Positions 1 to 9,277 of a DNA stretch of 64,000 nucleotides are shown piece after piece; within the stretch, counting starts at the first letter, position 1; every line of letters begins with the position of its first letter. This DNA comes from Clostridiales bacterium (GTDB taxonomy: Bacteria; Bacillota; Clostridia; Christensenellales; CAG-917), in the NCBI GenBank assembly GCA_022009995.1, contig CP091734.1, positions 558,001 through 622,000 on the forward strand, written 5' to 3'. The notes beneath the pieces are model-generated. The model did no database searches. It was given only the letters and a program-made list of their open reading frames with translations, and was not told the origin of the DNA. The translations under genes and the position numbers were made by a program.

Positions 1-2
1 CG

Positions 3-134
3 AGTTACCGCGGCACGACCACGCTTGAAACGAAGGACGCCGCCTACGTTTACGACGCCTCGCCCGATAAATATCTGGAACACGCGTTAAGCGTCGGCAA
101 CTATATCGACAAATTCCTTGAAAGCAACCGCTGA
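3..134 (+). CDS. C-terminal fragment of an unrecognised protein
   Basis: Only the last 43 residues and the TGA stop are inside the window. The open frame starts at base 3, ends in GNYIDKFLESNR, and is followed 12 bases later by a strong intrinsic terminator, which supports it being a real gene end. The segment is mixed charged and hydrophobic and resembles the helical end of a globular enzyme. A glutamate-racemase-type C-terminus is one possibility (a YDASPDKYLEHA stretch), but this is too short to call. Confidence 0.5.
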   Translation, partial: SYRGTTTLETKDAAYVYDASPDKYLEHALSVGNYIDKFLESNR

Positions 135-146
135 ACGGCAAAATAA

Positions 147-183
147 AAAACACAAAACCGCGTTGGTTTTGTGTTTTCTTTTT
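147..183. terminator. Bidirectional intrinsic terminator
   Basis: Perfect 13-bp stem (AAAACACAAAACC with its complement) around a five-base GCGTT loop, with A-rich sequence to the left and T-rich sequence to the right. It separates the rightward gene fragment from leftward alaS and can serve both. Confidence 0.85.
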
Positions 184-214
184 GTTTTTTTGGTTGGGTT
201 TTCTTTTTTTCGTT

Positions 215-1998
215 TTATTGACCGATGACAGCTTTGATACGCCTGACTCCCGCGGAGCTTGACTGTTCTTTCGTGATTTTGAAAGATTTTAAGTCGCCCG
301 TGTTGTTTGCATGCGGTCCGCCGCAAATTTCCTTGCTGAAATCGCCGATGGTATAAACTTTTACCTTTTCGCCGTACTTGTTGTCGAAGATACCGATTGC
401 GCCCTGCGCTTTCGCTTCGTCAACGGTCATTTCTTCGCACACGACGGGGATATTCTTTTTGATTTGTTCGTTGACAAGGTCTTCAACCGCTTTTATTTCG
501 TCCGCCGTCATTGCGCGGTCGAAACCGAAGTCGAACCTTAATCTTTCGGCGGTGATATTGCTGCCGCGCTGGCGCGCCTCGCCGCCCAGAACTTTCATAA
601 GAGCGGAATGTAAAAGGTGCGTTGCCGTGTGGAGTTTTGCGGTTTCTTCGGAATTGTCCGCAAGCCCGCCGTGGAATTTCTGTTCCGCGCCTGCCTGCGA
701 TTTTTTCTGGTGTTCCTTGAACGCGTCTTCGTATCCTTGTACGTCGACTTCGAACCCGTTTTCGTGCGCGAGTTCTTCCGTCATCTCGATGGGGAATCCG
801 AAAGTATCGTAAAGACGGAATGCGGTTTTTCCGCTTATCGTCTTTGTGGGAATGTGTGTGATGACCTTTTCAAACTCTTTCAAGCCTTGTTGCAAGGTGT
901 TGGAGAATCTGATTTCTTCCTTGTCAAGTTCCGACACAATCCTGTCTTTATTGGTCAAAAGATACTGATAAACGTCCTGATATTGCGAAATATACTGTTC
1001 CGCAATCTTGGAAAGCGAACGCTCGGGAAGGTCGATGATGCGTCCGAAACGCACCGCACGACGGATAAGTCTCCTAAGAATATAGCCTTGGTCGACGTTG
1101 CTTGGCACAATGCCTTTCACGTCGCCGATAAGGAAGGTCGAGGTGCGGATATGGTCGGCGATTATGCGCATCGCTTTCGTGACGGTTTCGCTTTCGTCGT
1201 ACTTGTGTCCCGAAAGATTTTCGATGAGCGCGATCGCGGGTTTGAACAAGTCGGTTTCATAAACCGATTTGTATCCGTTCAGAATGCAAAGCATACGTTC
1301 AAGCCCCATTCCCTCGTCAACGTTCTTTGTTTAAGCGGCGAGAAGGTGCCGTCGGCGTTTTTGAAGTATTGCATAAAGACGTCGTTGCCGATTTCGACGT
1401 ACTTGCCGCAGTCGCACGCGGGCGAACATTCGTCGGAGCATTTGGGTTTTCCGGTGTCGATGAACATTTCGGTGTCGGGACCGCAAGGACCGGTAACGCC
1501 GGCAGGCCCCCACCAGTTGTTTCTTTCGGAAGGAAGAAAATGCGGTCTTCGGGGACACCCATCTTTTTCCAGAATTCCGCGCTTTCGTCGTCGCGGGGGC
1601 AGTCTTCGTCGCCCTTGAAAACGGTAACCGCGAATTTGTCTTTGTCGAATTCAAGATGATTCAGCAAGAAGTCGTACGAGCAGGAAATTGCGTATTCCTT
1701 GAAGTAATCTCCGAGCGACCATCTGCCCAGCATTTCAAAAAAACGTGCAGTGCGTCGGATCGCCGACCTCTTCGATATCGCCCGTGCGGACGCAGATTTG
1801 CACGTCGGTCAGACGGTTGCCCGCGGGGTGTTTTTCGCCGAGAAGGTACGGTACGAGGGGGTGCATGCCCGCCGTCGTGAACAATACCGTCGGATCGTTT
1901 TCGGGGATAAGCGACGCGCTGGAAATAACGGCGTGTCCCTTTGATTTGTAGTAGTCGAGATAAATTTTGCGAAGTTCGCTGCTTGTAAGATTTTTCAT
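215..1998 (-). CDS. alaS: Alanyl-tRNA synthetase, short form lacking the C-terminal C-Ala domain (frame broken)
   Basis: Charges tRNA-Ala in the cytoplasm. The N-terminal class II core is clear (SSASLIPENDPTVLFTTAGM, then GDYFKEYAI), followed by a GMGLERML motif and the editing domain with HTATHLLHSAL and CGGPHANNTG zinc-site motifs, where the usual CGGTH is CGGPH. The frame breaks near 1737 (one extra T in a T run), 1525 and 1335 (one A missing in A runs). These are homopolymer errors, since reading through restores conserved alaS sequence each time. The joined protein is about 595 residues, whereas common AlaRS is about 870. It stops right after the editing domain, so the DHHA1/C-Ala domain is absent. 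The start has an AAGGA ribosome site six bases upstream. Confidence 0.93.
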
Positions 1999-2011
1999 AA
2001 ATATCCTTAAA

Positions 2012-2900
2012 TTAAATTATCTTCTGATAAATTGCCCTGAACCCGTGCGGCAATACGCCGAGTTTGATGAGATAGCCTTCCGCGCCGTCGCCCTCGCTGA
2101 CGGTGAGTTTGTCCGCGCCGATATATTTCAGAATAAGCGAATACATGAGTATGCCCGGGGCGATGATGTCCGCGCGCTTTTCGGGGAGCCCTTTCACGTG
2201 GCGGCGTTCTTCCATCGTCATTTTGCTGATTTGTCGTACATGTTTTCGATGTCGGAAAGCGTCAGCACCGAGCCGTTGACGACGTTCGGATCGTATGTTT
2301 CAAGTTGGTTTTTCATTGCCGCCATCGTGGATATCGTGCCGCCGATTGCGACGACGTTGTCAAACGACGGAATTTCGCCGTATCCCATAAGACAGTCGTT
2401 GATGAACGGCGTCATTTCGATTCTTTCGCGCTCGATTGCGGAAAGCCTGACGATGCCGTACGGCAAACTTTTGGAATATAATATGTTTTCGCCGTTGCCG
2501 ACCGAAATTTCGGTGCTTGCGCCGCCCATGTCGATAACGCAGCATCTGCCTTTCGTGCTTGCGCCCAAGAACCCGATTTCCGCCTCGGTCCTTTGTCCAG
2601 AATGTCGATTTCAAGCCCGCAAAGTTCCCTGACTCTGTCGACGAACCTGTATTTGTTTTTCGCGGAGCGCACCGCTTCCGTCGCGTAGGCATAGACGTCT
2701 TCCGCGCCGTTTTGCATCGCAACGAAATAATACTCCGCAACGGCCTGAGCCGTACGTTCGATACTGACGGGTTGCAACGTATTCATCTCGTCCATGTTCT
2801 CGGCAAGACGCGTCGTGTTCACCCTTTTTTCGACCTTTTCGCCGTCCGTCATCATAAGCCTTACGGACGTGCTGCCTATGTCGATTACTCCGAATAACAT
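2012..2900 (-). CDS. Ppx/GppA-family exopolyphosphatase / pppGpp phosphatase (frame broken)
   Basis: Member of the ASKHA-fold Ppx/GppA phosphatases, which hydrolyse polyphosphate or pppGpp. The N-terminal phosphate loop is GVIDIGSTSVRL, the second is CVIDMGGASTEIS, and a third glycine motif is VVAIGGTISTMAAM; LPEKRADIIAPG near the C-terminus is typical of the family. Frame breaks near 2597 and 2220 are each repaired by one base. At about 295 residues it matches single-module family members without the C-terminal HD-like extension. The start at 2900 is chosen for its GAGGG site. The gene follows alaS divergently from yabP. Substrate preference cannot be decided from sequence. Confidence 0.88.
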
Positions 2901-2950
2901 AAGTCCCTCACTAAAATAATACAACTATTATAAACAAGTAATAAGAGTTT

Positions 2951-2980
2951 GTCAATTTATGAAAACTCAATGCATACATT
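2951..2980 (+). promoter_or_regulatory. Candidate sigma-E sporulation promoter of yabPQ
   Basis: GTCAATTT at 2951-2958 and CATACATT at 2973-2980 fit the mother-cell sigma-E pattern (consensus -10 CATACAnT) with a 14-base gap. yabP is a sigma-E regulon gene in Bacillus. The expected transcription start falls within a base or two of the yabP ATG at 2987. Confidence 0.6.
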
Positions 2981-2986
2981 GTTTTT

Positions 2987-3247
2987 ATGGAAAACGAAAA
3001 AAGAGGAGCGCTCGCGCTCGAAAACGACCGCCTGACCGTTACGTCCGTTTCAAAAGTGATTTCGTCGGGCGACAAGGCGATTGTATTGATGCAAAACAAG
3101 GAAACTTTGACAATCACGGGCGAAGGGCTTTCCGTCACCGAAATCAACCTTGACTCGGGACGGCTTTCGGCAACCGGCAGAGTGAAAGAAATCAGGTTTT
3201 CGGAAACGCTCACGAAAGCGGGACTTATCAAAAAGATTTTCAAATGA
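2987..3247 (+). CDS. yabP: Spore cortex protein YabP
   Basis: An 86-residue beta-rich protein of the YabP/YqfC family, mother-cell proteins expressed during endospore formation. Family hallmarks are the LTVTSVSKVISSGDKAIVL opening, a central LTITGEGLSVTEINLD block and an RVKEIRFSE segment near the C-terminus. It overlaps yabQ by four bases (ATGA), so the two are translationally coupled as in other spore formers. There is no ribosome site before the ATG, and a sigma-E-like promoter sits immediately upstream, which suggests a leaderless message. Confidence 0.92.
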   Translation: MENEKRGALALENDRLTVTSVSKVISSGDKAIVLMQNKETLTITGEGLSVTEINLDSGRLSATGRVKEIRFSETLTKAGLIKKIFK

Positions 3248-3537
3248 CGCACTCGATAATTTCCGAAAGTTTTATCTTTCTTTCGATGATTCTTTGCGGA
3301 ATGACGTCGGGCGTGCTTTACGCCTTTCTTCGCGGTTTGCGCCGCGTCGTGAAGAAAAAGTTTTTCGCGTTCTTTTCCGACGTTATTTTTGCGGCGGCAA
3401 CGCTTGCAATGCTGTTTTTCGCACTTGAAAAAACCTGCGGCGGTAACATAAGATTTTACCAAATCGCAGGCTTTATTGCGGGATTTTGTATTGTTGAACT
3501 GTTTTTTGCGCTGATTACGCAGCGGCGCCGATCATAA
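3244..3537 (+). CDS. yabQ: Spore cortex biosynthesis membrane protein YabQ
   Basis: A 97-residue membrane protein of the YabQ family, needed for spore cortex assembly in Bacillus. It has a first transmembrane segment at about residues 5-28 (SFIFLSMILCGMTSGVLYAF), a basic loop (LRGLRRVVKKK), then two further hydrophobic segments. The start overlaps the yabP stop by ATGA. The end overlaps the convergent transglutaminase-like gene by 23 bases on the opposite strand. The usual divIC neighbour is not present. Confidence 0.9.
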   Translation: MTHSIISESFIFLSMILCGMTSGVLYAFLRGLRRVVKKKFFAFFSDVIFAAATLAMLFFALEKTCGGNIRFYQIAGFIAGFCIVELFFALITQRRRS

Positions 3538-6002
3538 TCACCAGCACGTTTGAGCGTATTATCGCAAAGCTGTATCTTTCAACGCGCCCGGCCGCTTGCA
3601 TCGCATCTTCTGCGTATTTCTTCGCCGCGTCCTTGGTTAAGGAAAACGCAAATTCAAACTCCACAATCGTCGATTTCGGGAGCGTTTTCAACGCGCGCGC
3701 CATTTGCTGTGCCGCCAGATTTCTGTTTGTGATAACGTAATTGTATTCCGTGCCGTTTGACGTATAAGTTTCGTGCGCGTAATAATCGAACTTTCCTTCC
3801 GCTTTCGGGTAACCGTGTCCCTGCTTTCAACGTGAGAGTTTTTCACTTCGTCGTCGGACAACAGGAAGTAGGCGTGCGACAAAAATTCCTTGCTGTCGTC
3901 GCCGACGTCGCCCCAGGTCGTGTCGACGAAATACCATTCCTTGTCCCCCGTGCCGTTAAGGTCAAGCAGGACTTTGTTCCAGGCGTGTCCGCCGAAGTTT
4001 TTCCGTCGCTTGACGCTTCGCCGCTGATACGTACGGCGGTGATACCCTCGATTCCGCACATTAAAACGAACGCTTTCGACTTCCCGTCGCAGACGGCGTG
4101 CATATCTTTCTTATAAAACTTATCAAGGAATATCCCTTCAAGGTAATATCCGTAATATTTCATTTTTTCGTTAAGGCTGAGATTTCCGCTTACATATTTA
4201 TCTTCGGCGTTTGCACAGTCGTGGTCGTAGCGCACGTTGTAGATTATGTAGTCGTAGATTGCGTGGACTTTTTCGTATTCGCTCATTTCGTCGGACACGA
4301 TATAAGACAGCGCGTCTTTCGCGTTATCGTAAATTTGTTGCAAATTGTCGGCTTGCGCGCCCATAAACACGGGCTTGTAGCCCCACGCCACCGCCTTGTA
4401 AAGCATATTGCTTGTCGACACGCTCATCGTTTCTTTCACGCCGTCGATATAAAAGTTTCTTGTTTCCTTTACGTTGTCGTAATGCGGTTTCGAATACGTA
4501 TTTTGCACGGCGTCCATAAAGCCGTCGGGCGCGTCGTACTCGGGCGAATTGACCGTCTCGATAATCCCCGCCTCGTCGGCGAAGAACCTGAATTTTATCG
4601 TGAATATGTTGCCGCTCGTTTCAAGCGAATATCCCGGGATAATGCCCGACTCTTCAACGCAATCCCTGACGTCGGACACGTCTTTTTTCACGGTTTCGGG
4701 CGTCGCGTATCCCGCGTAAAACTTGATTTCCGCGATTTTGTTTTCCAGAACGAAAAGGATAAGGTTTTTAAGTTCTTCCTTGGACGTTATATATCTGTTT
4801 TGCGCGTATCCGCCGTAGTCGTGGAAGTGCGAGGCGTAATACCACGCTTCGTCGCCCTTGGAAAGATATACGATGGTCTTCGACTTCGTGATTTTGTTTA
4901 TTTCCGCCGTTACCTTATGTTCGCCGTTCTTCGTCGGCTTAAACGAAAAGGTTTTGCCCGTCGAATAATACTTGTCGTTGACGTACCATTTGACGCTTTC
5001 GACGTCGGCTTTTGCGGGCGAAAGAGTTGCCGTGAACGTTACCGTTTCCGCCGTGGTCTGGCTGAGATTTCCGTTCGCGACGACTTCGATATGGTTTGCG
5101 GCAACGTTGTCTTTGACGACGAAATTAACTTCGCGGCTTACTCCGTCCACATCGACTTTTAAGGTGAACGTCCCTTCTTTTCCGATTGCGGCAATCGTGT
5201 CGTTGACCTCGCCCATGCCGTTTGAACGGATTGTTTCAAGATCCGTCGTGGAAATCAAATTCCCGCCTTCGTCGTAAACGTACGCCGTCGCGGTCTTTTT
5301 GGGAAGCGAGTTGTCGAAATATCTTGCGCGCACGACGATTTTTTCTTCCGTACCGACGCGATATTTGTCAAGATATACGAGAAGTTCCTTGTCGGCGCAG
5401 AATCCGACGGTTTCGGATTTTCCGTCCGCCGTTACGGTGGCAAAATATATTTCTCCCGCCGTGGGAAGGTACGACGCGGTTTTACCGCTTGCCGTCGCGA
5501 CTTCTTCGCCCGCGCCGTTCGTGAATTTCCACGAAAAGACGGTGTCGGGGTTCGTGCCGTCGTTGAGCGTTGCGGAAAAACCGACGCTTTTCGGCGTTTC
5601 GCCAGATTGCAACAACTGATATTGATTTTCAACGCCGATTTTTACCGTTGAAACGTCGGCGTAATCAACGTTTACTTTAAGTTCCGCCGTGTCGCCTTTG
5701 CCGTTGGTTGCGGTAATCGTGACCGCGGTTTGGGTTTTCCCGACGGCTTTTATGCTTGTCCGCCCGTATATTTCGACCTTTGTTTTGTCCGACGTGGACA
5801 AAGTGAACTCGTCGGTGCGCCCGTTACTGAGCGTTACGTCGTACGTTTCGCCGATTTTCAGCGTTATCTCGCTTTCGGACAGCGCAAACTTCCCTTCCGG
5901 GTGCAAAATTCCTTGTATAAGACTGCATCCGCAAAGCGCGGCGCAAAGAAGCGCGACAACCGCGGCAATCAGCGTTATTTTCAAAAATCTTTTGTTTTTC
6001 AT
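3515..6002 (-). CDS. Lipoprotein with Ig-like repeats and transglutaminase-like domain (frame broken)
   Basis: Exported lipoprotein of about 829 residues. The signal peptide ends in a lipobox-like ALCGC (Cys near residue 26). It is followed by bacterial Ig-like modules (ALSESEITLKIGETYDVTL, and a second set around residues 300-370 with VKWYVND). A C-terminal transglutaminase-like cysteine-protease fold has the expected triad: Cys in HAVCDGKSKAF, His in GGHAWNKV and Asp in FVDTTWGD. The triad is visible only after repairing one-base gaps near 4000 and 3815. Members of this fold act as surface peptidases or cross-linkers, and the substrate here is unknown. No ribosome site precedes the ATG at 6002, and a TTGACC/TATAAA pair lies just upstream, so the leader is very short. 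Confidence 0.85.
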
Positions 6003-6053
6003 AGTAAATATATTTTTATACTAATCTTGTTAAAAGGTCAATACGATTTTTTC

Positions 6054-6082
6054 TTGTTAAAGCCACTTCGATGTGATATAAT
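6054..6082 (+). promoter_or_regulatory. Sigma-A promoter of mrnC-rlmB-sigH
   Basis: TTGTTA at 6054-6059, a 17-base spacer, and an extended -10 (TGA then TATAAT at 6077-6082). The predicted start falls at about 6089, one base before the mrnC ATG. Confidence 0.7.
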
Positions 6083-6089
6083 CGGTCTT

Positions 6090-6491
6090 ATGCAAGATAC
6101 CATTCCTTTTCTTACGACGATAATCACAAAAGCCGAAGCGGATGAGATGAATCCGCTTGTTCTCGCTTTCGTCGGCGACTCCGTACAACAACTGTACGTC
6201 AGAACGCGGCTTGCCATTTCGTCCGACAAAAAATCGGGCGCGCTCCATAAACTCGCAACCAAGGAAATCAAGGCGGAAGCGCAGGCGGATAAAATCGAAA
6301 AACTGCTGCCTTGTCTTTCGGAAGAAGAGGTCGCGGTTTACAAGCGCGCAAGAAACGCGCATTATTCGTCGTCGGCAAAAAACGCAAGTATCGGCGACTA
6401 CAAAAAAGCAAGCGGATTCGAGGCTCTTCTCGGATACCTGTATCTCACGGGAAAACACGACCGCCTGAACGAATTGCTTTCAATCGAATAA
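6090..6491 (+). CDS. mrnC: Mini-ribonuclease III
   Basis: A 133-residue stand-alone RNase III catalytic domain without a dsRNA-binding domain. In Bacillota Mini-III trims 23S rRNA precursor ends. The signature is NPLVLAFVGDSVQQLYVRTR, with a later GDYKKASGFEALLGYLYL helix carrying the second acidic site. The ATG at 6090 is chosen because everything upstream to 6082 is promoter. There is no Shine-Dalgarno sequence. The gene lies nine bases before rlmB, the conserved order seen upstream of sigH in many Bacillota. Confidence 0.93.
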   Translation: MQDTIPFLTTIITKAEADEMNPLVLAFVGDSVQQLYVRTRLAISSDKKSGALHKLATKEIKAEAQADKIEKLLPCLSEEEVAVYKRARNAHYSSSAKNASIGDYKKASGFEALLGYLYLTGKHDRLNELLSIE

Positions 6492-6500
6492 GGAGAACTT

Positions 6501-7226
6501 ATGTTAATTACGGGAAAAAACGCAGTGTATGAGGCGTTGCGCTCCGACGCAACCGTTGAAAAACTTTACGTGCAAAGAGGCGAAACGACGGGCGTCGTAA
6601 AAAACATAATCGCCCTTGCAAAGGAAAAGAAAATCGTCGTGTCCGTCGTCGATAAAACCGCGCTCGACCGCATCACGCAAAACGCAAAACATCAGGGAGT
6701 CGCGCTTACTCAGACGGAGTTTGTTTATTCGTCTTTGGACGACATTTTGTCTTTTGCGAAATCGAAAGACGAGCCGCCCTTTATCGTGATTCTGGACGAA
6801 CTTTCCGACCCCCACAATCTCGGCAGCATTATCCGTACGGCGGAGTGCGCGGGCGTGCACGGAATCGTCATCGGAAAGCACCGCGGCGTTACCGTGAACG
6901 ACACCGTTTTAAGGTGCTCCGCAGGCGCGGCGGAACACGTGAAAATCGCGAAAGTTACCAACGTCAACGACGCGATAAATTATCTTAAATCGCAAAACGT
7001 ATATGTTTATTGCGCGGATATGGACGGTGAACCTATGTATCGTGCAAATCTTACCGGGGCAATCGCATTGCTTGTCGGCGGCGAGGACAGCGGCGTAAAA
7101 CGCCTTTCAAAGGAACTTGCCGACGGCGTAATTTCCATTCCGATGAGCGGAAAAATCAACAGTCTGAACGCCTCGGTTGCCGCCGCCGTCGTGATTTACG
7201 AAAAGGTACGACAGGACAGAAAATGA
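6501..7226 (+). CDS. rlmB: 23S rRNA (guanosine-2'-O-)-methyltransferase RlmB (SpoU family)
   Basis: A 241-residue SPOUT methyltransferase that uses SAM to methylate the ribose of a 23S rRNA guanosine. The N-terminal substrate-binding domain (about residues 1-75) is followed by the three SpoU motifs: DPHNLGSIIRTAECAGV, LLVGGEDSGVKRL and ISIPMSGKINSLNASVAAAV. An AAGGAG ribosome site precedes the ATG. It overlaps sigH by ATGA. Confidence 0.95.
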   Translation: MLITGKNAVYEALRSDATVEKLYVQRGETTGVVKNIIALAKEKKIVVSVVDKTALDRITQNAKHQGVALTQTEFVYSSLDDILSFAKSKDEPPFIVILDELSDPHNLGSIIRTAECAGVHGIVIGKHRGVTVNDTVLRCSAGAAEHVKIAKVTNVNDAINYLKSQNVYVYCADMDGEPMYRANLTGAIALLVGGEDSGVKRLSKELADGVISIPMSGKINSLNASVAAAVVIYEKVRQDRK

Positions 7227-7783
7227 CATACGAAACTTTGCCCGACGAGGAACTTGCAAAACGCGCGCAGTCAAACGACTCCGCCGCCGTAAACGAACTG
7301 TTGCATCGTCATAAATCGCTGGTCAACAAGGCGGTGCGCCGCTTCTTTTTGCCGTCGGGCGACACCGACGATCTCGTGCAGGAAGGAATGGTCGCGCTGT
7401 TCAACGCGATTATGAATTACGACGAAAAAGCCGGCGCGAGTTTCACAACGTTTGCCTACATCTGCGTCAGAAAAAGAATTATCGGTTTAATCAGGAAATC
7501 TTCAAGCGGGAAAAATCGTGCGCTTAACGACAGCGTGCCGCTTGACGACGTCGAAATCGCGTCGGGCAATCCCGAAACCGTTTATATCGAAGAGGAGCGT
7601 GAAACCCTTTTAATGCGGGAAATCGAAAGCGTTTTGTCGGAAGAAGAACAGCGGATTTTTTACGCTTATCTTGACGGCGACTCGTATCGGGAAATCGCCG
7701 CCTCTCTTTCGGTTTCCACAAAAAAAGTCGACAACACCCTGCAAAAAATAAGAAAATCGCTGAAAAAATCGTTAAATCGCTGA
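7223..7783 (+). CDS. sigH: RNA polymerase sigma factor SigH (Spo0H)
   Basis: A 186-residue sigma-70 family protein with region 2 (DDLVQEGMVALFNAIMNYD, then FTTFAYICVRKRIIGLIRK) and region 4 helix-turn-helix (YREIAASLSVSTKKVDNTL). Position directly after mrnC-rlmB, with coupled translation, is the classic sigH locus, so this is probably the transition-state/early sporulation sigma factor, although family membership alone would not separate it from other short sigma factors. The usual rpmG-secE-nusG genes do not follow; ribosomal genes rpsF-ssb-rpsR do. Confidence 0.88.
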   Translation: MTYETLPDEELAKRAQSNDSAAVNELLHRHKSLVNKAVRRFFLPSGDTDDLVQEGMVALFNAIMNYDEKAGASFTTFAYICVRKRIIGLIRKSSSGKNRALNDSVPLDDVEIASGNPETVYIEEERETLLMREIESVLSEEEQRIFYAYLDGDSYREIAASLSVSTKKVDNTLQKIRKSLKKSLNR

Positions 7784-7802
7784 CTTTTTGACCGATTTTC
7801 GC

Positions 7803-7831
7803 TTTACATAAACGAATAAATTATTTATAAT
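7803..7831 (+). promoter_or_regulatory. Sigma-A promoter of rpsF-ssb-rpsR
   Basis: TTTACA at 7803-7808, a 17-base spacer, TATAAT at 7826-7831. It leaves an untranslated leader of about 70 bases before rpsF. Confidence 0.75.
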
Positions 7832-7837
7832 AATTGC

Positions 7838-7905
7838 ACGTTGATATATTATCGACGAATTTCCTTGCCTGTTTAAGCAGGCCACAAAGTCCACAAGGAG
7901 GTATA
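7838..7905 (+). promoter_or_regulatory. rpsF leader with a short hairpin, possible S6/S18 autoregulatory site
   Basis: The leader contains a GCCTG/CAGGC hairpin followed by CCACAAAGTCCACAAGGAGG at the ribosome site. S6-S18 autoregulation through the rpsF leader is known in many bacteria. I do not see enough of the described motif to claim it firmly. Confidence 0.3.
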
Positions 7906-7910
7906 AAAAG

Positions 7911-8192
7911 ATGAACAAGTATGAAATCCTTTACATCATCGACAATGACGTTTCGGAAGAAGACAAGGCTGCTCTCGTCGACAGGTTCTCGGACCTCGTC
8001 GTAAAACTCGGCGGCACCGTTGACGGCATTGACAAGTGGGGTACCCGCAAATATGCATATCCCATCAACGATAAGAACGAAGGCTACTACGTCTTGATGA
8101 ACTTTACGGCAGACGCATCCGCTCCCGCCGAAATCGATCGTCAGATGAAAATCACAGACGCAATCGTACGTCAGATGATTATCCGCAAATAA
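7911..8192 (+). CDS. rpsF: 30S ribosomal protein S6
   Basis: A 93-residue S6 with the family opening YEILYIIDNDVSEEDK and the central WGTRKYAYPINDKNEGYYVLM strand-turn-strand. It binds 16S rRNA as a heterodimer with S18, encoded two genes downstream. A strong AAGGAGG site precedes the ATG. It is the first gene of the rpsF-ssb-rpsR operon. Confidence 0.97.
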   Translation: MNKYEILYIIDNDVSEEDKAALVDRFSDLVVKLGGTVDGIDKWGTRKYAYPINDKNEGYYVLMNFTADASAPAEIDRQMKITDAIVRQMIIRK

Positions 8193-8210
8193 CCGCATAA
8201 GGGGTCATTT

Positions 8211-8600
8211 ATGAACAAAGTATTTTTAATCGGTAATTTAACAAAGAATCCCGAACTCACCAACACCGGCTCGGGCATTCCCGTTTGCAGATTCACGCTT
8301 GCCGTGTCGCGCAGATTTTCCAACAGCGACGGCGTAAGAGATACCGACTTCCTTCCCGTTGTCGTATGGAGAACGCAGGCGGAACATTGCAACAAATACT
8401 TGAAAAAAGGCAGTAAAGCGGCCGTATCCGGATCGGTTCAGACCCGCAGTTACGACGCTCCCGACGGAAGCCGCAGATACGTCACCGAAATCGTTGCCGA
8501 CGAGGTTCAGTTCCTCAGCACCAAGGCCGAAGACGAATCCGCCTCGAACGACGGCGTGTTCGACGACCTTAAAGCCGTTGACGAGAATCTGCCCTTCTGA
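8211..8600 (+). CDS. ssb: Single-stranded DNA-binding protein
   Basis: A 129-residue OB-fold SSB (opening MNKVFLIGNLTKNPEL, strand DTDFLPVVVWRTQAE, and GSVQTRSYDAPDGSRRYVTE). The disordered tail ends in the acidic DENLPF tip that recruits repair and replication partners. It lies between rpsF and rpsR as in most Bacillota. Confidence 0.96.
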   Translation: MNKVFLIGNLTKNPELTNTGSGIPVCRFTLAVSRRFSNSDGVRDTDFLPVVVWRTQAEHCNKYLKKGSKAAVSGSVQTRSYDAPDGSRRYVTEIVADEVQFLSTKAEDESASNDGVFDDLKAVDENLPF

Positions 8601-8644
8601 TTTTCGCCCGTATATAGGGCTCAATAATTAAGAGGTATATTAAA

Positions 8645-8896
8645 ATGAGTGAAGAAGTAAAACGCCCCGTTCAGGGCGGCAAAAGAATTCCCAAAAAGAA
8701 AGTCTGCCAATTCTGCGTCGATAAGGCAACCGAAATCGACTACAAAGACGTTGCCAAACTTCGCAAATACATCACCGAAAAAGGCAAGATGATGCCCCGT
8801 CGTATGACCGGCGTCTGTGCAAAACATCAACGCTTCTTGTCCGACGCAATCAAACGCGCCCGCGTTATGGCATTGCTTCCCTACAAAGCAGACTAA
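8645..8896 (+). CDS. rpsR: 30S ribosomal protein S18, zinc-binding (C+) form
   Basis: An 83-residue S18 with KKKVCQFCVDK, YKDVAKLRKYITEKGKMMPRR and GVCAKHQR. Two Cys in CQFC plus Cys and His in CAKH indicate a zinc-ribbon variant rather than the zinc-free paralogue. It is the last gene of the operon and is followed by an intrinsic terminator. Confidence 0.96.
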   Translation: MSEEVKRPVQGGKRIPKKKVCQFCVDKATEIDYKDVAKLRKYITEKGKMMPRRMTGVCAKHQRFLSDAIKRARVMALLPYKAD

Positions 8897-8910
8897 TTAT
8901 TAAACCAATC

Positions 8911-8941
8911 AAAAACGCACCGTTTCCACGGTGCGTTTTTT
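8911..8941 (+). terminator. Intrinsic terminator of rpsF-ssb-rpsR
   Basis: AAAACGCACCG pairs with CGGTGCGTTTT across a short loop, followed by a T run. Confidence 0.9.
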
Positions 8942-9153
8942 GTTGCGCGCAAGACGTTTACATCTTTTTTTCTTGACTGTCAATAGGATACTCTTGCTAT
9001 ATGGCAATAGACCGTTTTCTTTCGAGGTATTGTTTTAAATATATGCGTTGGCGGTTTTATGGTTGTTCGGTATTTATAAATGACTTTCACGCATATCCGT
9101 TGCGAAAAGCAAAGCGGAATAAAACACTTTTGATATAAAACTGCTTTGTTTTA

Positions 9154-9270
9154 TATTGTTGCAAACAATAATGCTCACTCTTTTGCTTGTGTGCGCCTTT
9201 TCCCCAAAAGTACAAAGTATCTTTTGGGGTCCCCGCTTTTCCGCTCGCAATGACAGAGTGCGTTGCACGG
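9154..9270 (-). repeat. Family C multi-hairpin repeat, copy C1
   Basis: On the minus strand it reads CCGTGCAACGCAC, TGTCATTGCGAGCG, GGGGA, then a CCCCAAAAG/CTTTTGGGG hairpin with loop ATACTTTGTA, then AAAAGGCGCACACAAGCAAA, AGAGTGAGC and a second hairpin (ATTGTTTGCAACAAT). The same ordered blocks recur at 21.5-21.9 and 27.4-27.7 kb. The stretch 8942-9153 before it holds nothing I can name. Confidence 0.75.
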
Positions 9271-9277
9271 AATACTA

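Noticed and set aside
215..1998. alaS as a pseudogene
   Set aside because: All three breaks are homopolymer indels and the restored protein keeps every catalytic motif.
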